Origin: Nematopogon swammerdamellus | Lineage: Eukaryota; Arthropoda; Insecta; Lepidoptera; Adelidae | Assembly: GCA_946902875.1 (NCBI GenBank) | Contig: OX336348.1 | Span: forward strand, 10,751,741-10,815,740 | Direction: 5' to 3' | Length of the DNA: 64,000 nucleotides | Shown: positions 59,761 to 64,000 of the stretch, piece by piece | Layout: each line of letters opens with the position of its first letter | Numbering within the stretch: position 1 is the first letter of the stretch | The notes under the pieces: generated by a model | The model's input: only the letters and a program-made list of their open reading frames with translations | Database searches by the model: none | What the model was told of the DNA's origin: nothing | Program-made: the position numbers and the translations under genes

Positions 59761-60149
59761 AATAATTGATTTCAAATTTCTTTTCAGTCTGTCAAATTTG
59801 CCTATCATGTGTACGCGCCCGGTATGGCGCGCAGTCGTGCTCCTAACTCGCGGAATTATTGTATTTTTCACGTTTTAAGCGTTGTATTATCATTAAAATG
59901 ACTTACCTATGAAAGGTTACGCCATCTTTTGTTATTCCTGATGATCTTGAGCTCTTTCGACACGTACGAACTGCACAACTCGCCATTTTGCGTAGTGCAC
60001 ATATACGTGTTCTTTGTCCCCAAGTCACATGTGCACTGACGTTCGATCCCGCAGACTATTATATTGTAAGAGCATAATGCACTAAGACGCGGCTAATTTT
60101 CCCATATAATAGCGCTCGACGGTTGCCACTCCCGTATGTATGCTTGGTG

Positions 60150-60849
60150 GGTCGATGCGACGACGACGGGTCTCGCTCGCCCCGAACTGTGAGAGATGGC
60201 GCGGCGCGGCGAGCGATTGATCGTAAGATCGCGCGACCAAACAACGCCTAGGTCTTTGGGTGATTCCATTTTTGACTTTAAAATAGCGAAATATGCAGTA
60301 TCATTAATGTTTGTCGTAACATTCGAATATTTTATAAATTACCATTCGAATTTATGTATCAAATCGATATTCGAATAATTCAAATATTCAATTGCAAACT
60401 CGATCTGTTATATAAAGAAACACCCATATTTCAAAAATGGACTCGCCTGTCGGTTCGTGCAACAGCGTATATGTAGGTACTTAGCGCTTGTGTGTGTGTG
60501 AGTGACTTCGACGCAGAGTTTAGATCGTCCCCGCCGCGCCCGCGCGCCCGCACCCCCGCCCGCGCGTGCCAGCGGTCGCCGGTCGGGTTTACGATCTCGG
60601 CTTACATCGGCTCATCGTCGGCTGGCTCGGTCGCGACTTGTCGCACGCGCGTCTATCCACAATATACTGTCCTTCTTTTTCCGTCGTGTGTCACACGCAG
60701 AATGCAACCTTGTTCCACACATAATCGTATGAAGAGTGTTTTGTTTCACACGGCGGGGCAGCGGCGTTTAACATTTTCTCATAGTAACACGTTCGCGGTG
60801 TTTTCTAATGCACACGGCGGCGAGCTCGGCGGCGATACGTAGTAAGTAG
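60150..60849. other. Right interior of the hAT-type element
   Basis: It contains TTCGAATATT-type AT-rich inverted motifs (60320-60390), a CpG-dense patch (60525-60570) and GT-rich spots. Short open frames in the CpG patches lack recognisable domains, and none is called. Confidence 0.4.
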
Positions 60850-61706
60850 CAGGGGCGTGCATCCCATAAAGGCAGAAAAGCACTGCCTACCCTGAGTTAA
60901 AGTCCCAATTCCACCTATCCAAACAATCAAATTAAAACATATAGAACTACTCAAGTTCACGACAAAACGTATGATTTAAAATTGGCGCGCGCTCCTCCCT
61001 CTCGGCGCGGCCGCTCGCGCGGAAGCAACGCCACCGCGCGGCAAAGGCAGACAACACGACTACCTGGTGGTCACTCACACTATTACTCAAATCCGGCGTC
61101 ATTATATGCTGGAATTTTGCGTGTGTATGCGTGTTTCGATGCGCGGTTTAGTACGCCAGGGCAGGACTGCCTTTCACTAACACCACAACAATGCCTCGTA
61201 ACGTAGGTGTAGCTGGTCTAGCATCGTTCGCGCGCGCGCGCCGCCGCCCCGGCGCGCGGCGGTGCAATTGTCTGGTACAGTTTATAAAGAAGTGTTATAA
61301 TCTTTTGTTTATGTTTTTACAAATAAAAAAAGTACCGCCCCTCTTCTCTACTTATTTCTATTTCATCTTTTTGTAGTCAATATTCACTGCACTGCATACT
61401 CTTTATTGAGATTGGTTCTGTTTAAATCACTCAAAAGGCGTTTTTAAAAGTCACCCTTAGTATCTGTATTTATGACATTGTGTAGTTAATTAAAATGTAT
61501 TCATTTTATGGATATCTGAGGTGCATTGAAAAAAAAATAATCTGCTGGACAGAACATCTTCATGTGGACATGAAGAAGATGTAAAAGATGAAAACCGGGC
61601 TGAGGTAAAAATTAAAATTAATTCAACTTGTTTCTAAATTAAGTACTTATTTTGAATCTTAATTGTTGCCTGCCTACCCGGTCTTAAATGTCTGTGCACG
61701 CCACTG
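60850..61706. mobile_element. Small non-autonomous hAT nested in the larger hAT, TSD GTAAGTAG
   Basis: CAGGGGCGTGCA at the left and TGCACGCCACTG at the right are imperfect inverted ends with GTAAGTAG on both sides (60842-60849, 61707-61714). The 857-bp interior is non-coding. Confidence 0.8.
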
Positions 61707-61914
61707 GTAAGTAGTACGTATTACGTACAGCAAAATCGTGCCTTCGTTGTCTAGGAAATAGAAACGAATTCAGTTTGATATTTTTACTTCGATCGGCGAG
61801 ATTCATGGAGAATGTTTAATATTTTAATTTATTTATTTCTTTCGGGTGAAGGCGCTGTTTTGTGGTAGTGCGGCGCACGAACGCACTTAAGGGCCAGCCG
61901 CCACTGGGTATACA

Positions 61915-62471
61915 TATTAATAACGCCAAAAAAGTAGTAAAATAAAAATTTTGAAATAATTTTTTTTAGGGTACCTCCCCTACACGTAAAGTGGGGTCAT
62001 TCTTTTTTTCACGTCTACCCCATCGTGTGGAGTGTTGCTGGATAGGTCTTTGAAAATATTGCGGGTTTGTGAAAAGTATTTTTCAATTTAGGGATCCGTT
62101 TGCGAATTATTAAGCTTTTAAGTGCTAATTTTTGTTAGAGTCAAGTGTCCCCCCCCCCCCCCCCCCCCTCCCCTGCCAGCTAAACGGTTGTTAATAGATA
62201 TTTGAAAAAATTCACAGCAGTAGTATATATATCGAAATTAAAAGGAAAACTATCACAGCTAAGTAGGCTGTACAGGTTGACGAGTAATAGTCGACCAACT
62301 TATAAAATGGACGGACGACAGCCATATTTAACTGTTGAAGAACTTTTTCAAATTAACATCCATTTATTTCCTCTACAAAATTATACAAATAATCAAATAA
62401 TTTATTTTGATAGGGTTCAGCAACTACGGAACCCTACACTGCGCGTGGCCCGGCCCGACACGCACTTGGCC
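61915..62471. other. Repeat-derived interval with a C20 tract
   Basis: TTTTAGGGTACCTCCCCTAC (61965) and ACGGAACCCTACACTGCG (62428) mark fragments of dispersed repeats. C20 lies at 62149-62168. A moderately long frame over 62202-62480 runs into element C and looks fortuitous. Confidence 0.5.
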
Positions 62472-64000
62472 CACGGAGGATACAGACGGGAGACCCAACG
62501 CTACTGCGTTTGTATCGGAGCACGGCTAGCCAAAAATCCCTACTACTACGAAAATCGAAATCGCAATTTAATCTTTTATGACGTGACTTGTCTCCGTTAC
62601 CCATATCGCGCCCCGCGATATGGAGAGAGACAGAGCGAGCAAGGCGAGCGACAGGTTTGTTATCGCTGGCTTGGCTCGGGTATCTGGTAGTAAGAGCCGA
62701 CCGTCCGACCAATCGGAAGCCTTGCTTGACGGCAACTTGACGGGATCACTACGAATGCCAATTGCCAGTCTGACGGACGATGATGGTGCGGTATATTTGT
62801 GAATTTTGAAATTGTTTTTTGTAATATTATTTCAAATAGGTTTTACTGAACGAATATTATTGTTTGAATCCAAAAAAAAATTGAAAAATTAAACAAGACT
62901 GTTGTTTTAATATTTTTGAAAAGTTGTACTATTAATCAGTGATAGGAATAAGTAGGGCTTATTTACCTAAACTTCGAGGAACAGAGTAAAAGATTGGAGA
63001 CTTCCAAGACAATATTTTTTTCCGGTTTAATAATATTCATGGTGTTTTAATTACGCGATTTAAAAAAAGTGGCCGCCATTTTGAACTTTTTAGTTACTGG
63101 ACCGATTGCTTTCAAAATCGATATCTGGGTGTCAGTGTGGGCTCTGAATACGAATCTGTAGTAAAAATTTAAAAAAGTGGCCGCCATTTTGAACTTTTTA
63201 GTTACTGGACCGATTGCTTTCAAAATCGATATATGGGCGTCTGTGTGGACTCTGAATACGAATCTGTAGTCAAAATTTTAAAAAAGTAGCCGCCATTTTG
63301 AACTTTTTAGTTACTGGACCGATTGCTTTCAAAATCGATATCTAGGCGTCTGTGTGGACTCAGAATACGAATCTGTAGTCAAAATAAAAAAAGTGGCCGC
63401 CATTTTGAACTTTTTAGTTACTGGACCGATTTCTTTCAAAATCGATATCTGGGTGTCTATGTAGGCTCTCAATACGAACCCGTTGTCAAAATTTAAAAAA
63501 GTGACCGCCATTTTGAACTTTTTAGTTACTGGACCGATTGCTTTCAAAATCGATATCTGGGTGTATGTGTGGGCTCTGAATACGAATCTGTAGTAAACAT
63601 AAAAAAAAGTGGCCGCCATTTTGAACTTTTTAGTTACTGAACCGATTGCTTTCAAAATCGATATCTGGGTGTCAGTGTGGGCTCTGAATACGAATCTGTA
63701 GTCAAAATTTAAAAAAGTGGCCGCCATTTTGAACTTTTTAGTTACTGGACGGATTGCTTTCAAAATCGATATATGGGCGTCTGTGTGGACTCTGAATACG
63801 AATCTGTAGTCAAAATTAAAAAAAAGTAGCCGCCATTATGAACTTTTTAGTTACTGGACCGATTGCTTTCAAAATCGATATCTAGGCGTCTGTGTGGACT
63901 CAGAATACGAATCTGTAGTCAAAATAAAAAAAGTGGCCGCCATTTTGAGCTTTTTAGTTACTGGACCGATTTCTTTCAAAATCAATATTTGGGTGTCTAT
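62472..64000 (+). mobile_element. 109-bp-array TIR element, copy C (runs off the window)
   Basis: It starts CACGGAGGATACAGACGGGAG and continues with the same 330-bp subterminal segment as copies A and B (CTACTGCGTTTGTATCGGAG, GACGGCAACTTGACGGGATC), the boundary segment CTAAACTTCGAGGAACAGAG, and then the array. The right end and its target duplication are outside the window. Confidence 0.75.
63065..64000 (+). repeat. 109-bp array in copy C, forward part
   Basis: Eight to nine units are present. A five-unit series (ATATATGGGCGTCTGTG, ATATCTAGGCGTCTGTG and others) repeats from about 63110 and again from about 63650, showing a higher-order period of about 540 bp. Confidence 0.92.

Larger units (their letters stand above)
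56050..60149 (+). mobile_element. 109-bp-array TIR element, copy B
   Basis: The termini are exact inverted copies over at least 21 bp (CACCAAGCATACATACGGGAG on both sides, then GCAAC). The left subterminal 330 bp match 30670-30970 (inverted) and 62480-62810, and the right subterminal 380 bp match 26100-26470 (inverted). Flanking bases do not form a direct duplication; instead they extend the inversion imperfectly (CGACGCACCGACC against CGTCGCATCGACC). The interior is a forward array (56665-57225) followed by an inverted array. Confidence 0.7.
54498..61906. mobile_element. 7.4-kb hAT-type element with TSD GGTATACA and nested insertions
   Basis: CAGTGGCGGCTGG at the left and CCAGCCGCCACTG at the right are exact inverted ends, and GGTATACA flanks both (54490-54497, 61907-61914). 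Subterminal GTGCGGCGCAC is found near both ends. It contains the array element copy B (56050-60149) and a smaller hAT (60850-61706); without them about 2.4 kb remains, with several CpG-rich stretches and no transposase frame that I can recognise. Confidence 0.8.

Noticed and set aside
62202..62690. 162-codon ORF as a gene
   Set aside because: It crosses from a dispersed repeat fragment into the terminus of the array element, so the frame is a chance fusion.

Overview
The window looks like a transposon-saturated piece of an insect nuclear genome, most probably a moth or butterfly. That assignment is an inference from repeat types I associate with Lepidoptera: repeats ending in GGAACCCTA or its complement, CTAG-ending Helitron-like repeats whose tails read GAAGCCGCGGGCAAAAG, RTE tails with a (CTGA)n microsatellite, and a LINE ORF1 with a baculovirus FP-like C-terminus. 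Almost all recognisable coding sequence belongs to mobile elements. The only candidate host gene is two small minus-strand exons at the left edge (1-79 and 401-485).

Left part (1-14.5 kb): a TA-flanked MITE (1540-2033) is followed by a Polinton/Maverick virus-like element with every gene on the plus strand. In order these are an A32/FtsK-type packaging ATPase, a 318-aa unknown protein, a 117-aa fibre-like protein, a DDE integrase, a phospholipase A2-like protein with a pX-like hydrophobic C-terminus, an adenain-type protease with no visible start codon, the minor capsid protein, a 45-aa ORF tucked between the capsid genes with 4-nt overlaps on both sides, and the double-jelly-roll major capsid protein. 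No protein-primed DNA polymerase is visible. A LINE of about 5.6 kb with intact ORF1 and ORF2 (about 5413-11055) splits the element between integrase and PLA2.

Middle-left (14.5-34.5 kb): tandem duplications lead into a 3.3-kb Helitron-like element (15589-18895) carrying a 67-70 bp minisatellite. A decayed BEL/Pao retrotransposon (about 19830-33905) follows. It is interrupted by a Jockey/I-type LINE (21115-25030, itself split by an RTE fragment with a 10-bp target-site duplication) and by a 4.9-kb terminal-inverted-repeat element (26095-30975) with an 8-bp duplication. That element is filled with inverted arrays of a 109-bp unit.

Middle-right (34.5-54 kb): SINEs of three mosaic families lie here, including a tRNA/5S-rRNA chimeric SINE. 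There is also an AATCGTATGGTCACCC satellite, a complete non-autonomous hAT (40452-41963, TSD GTTTCCAA), a 10-bp GC minisatellite, several long foldback palindromes, a Pif1-like helicase relic split by a SINE, an inverted second copy of the 3-kb Helitron-like element (47415-50505), a second BEL/Pao relic (about 51146-52980) and a 5'-truncated LINE end.

Right part (54-64 kb): a 7.4-kb hAT-type element (54498-61906, TSD GGTATACA) contains a second copy of the 109-bp-array element and a smaller hAT (60850-61706, TSD GTAAGTAG). A third copy of the array element runs off the right edge. The window is best read as a nested stratigraphy of insertions whose order can largely be recovered from target-site duplications. 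I ran no database search; family assignments rest on motifs read by eye.
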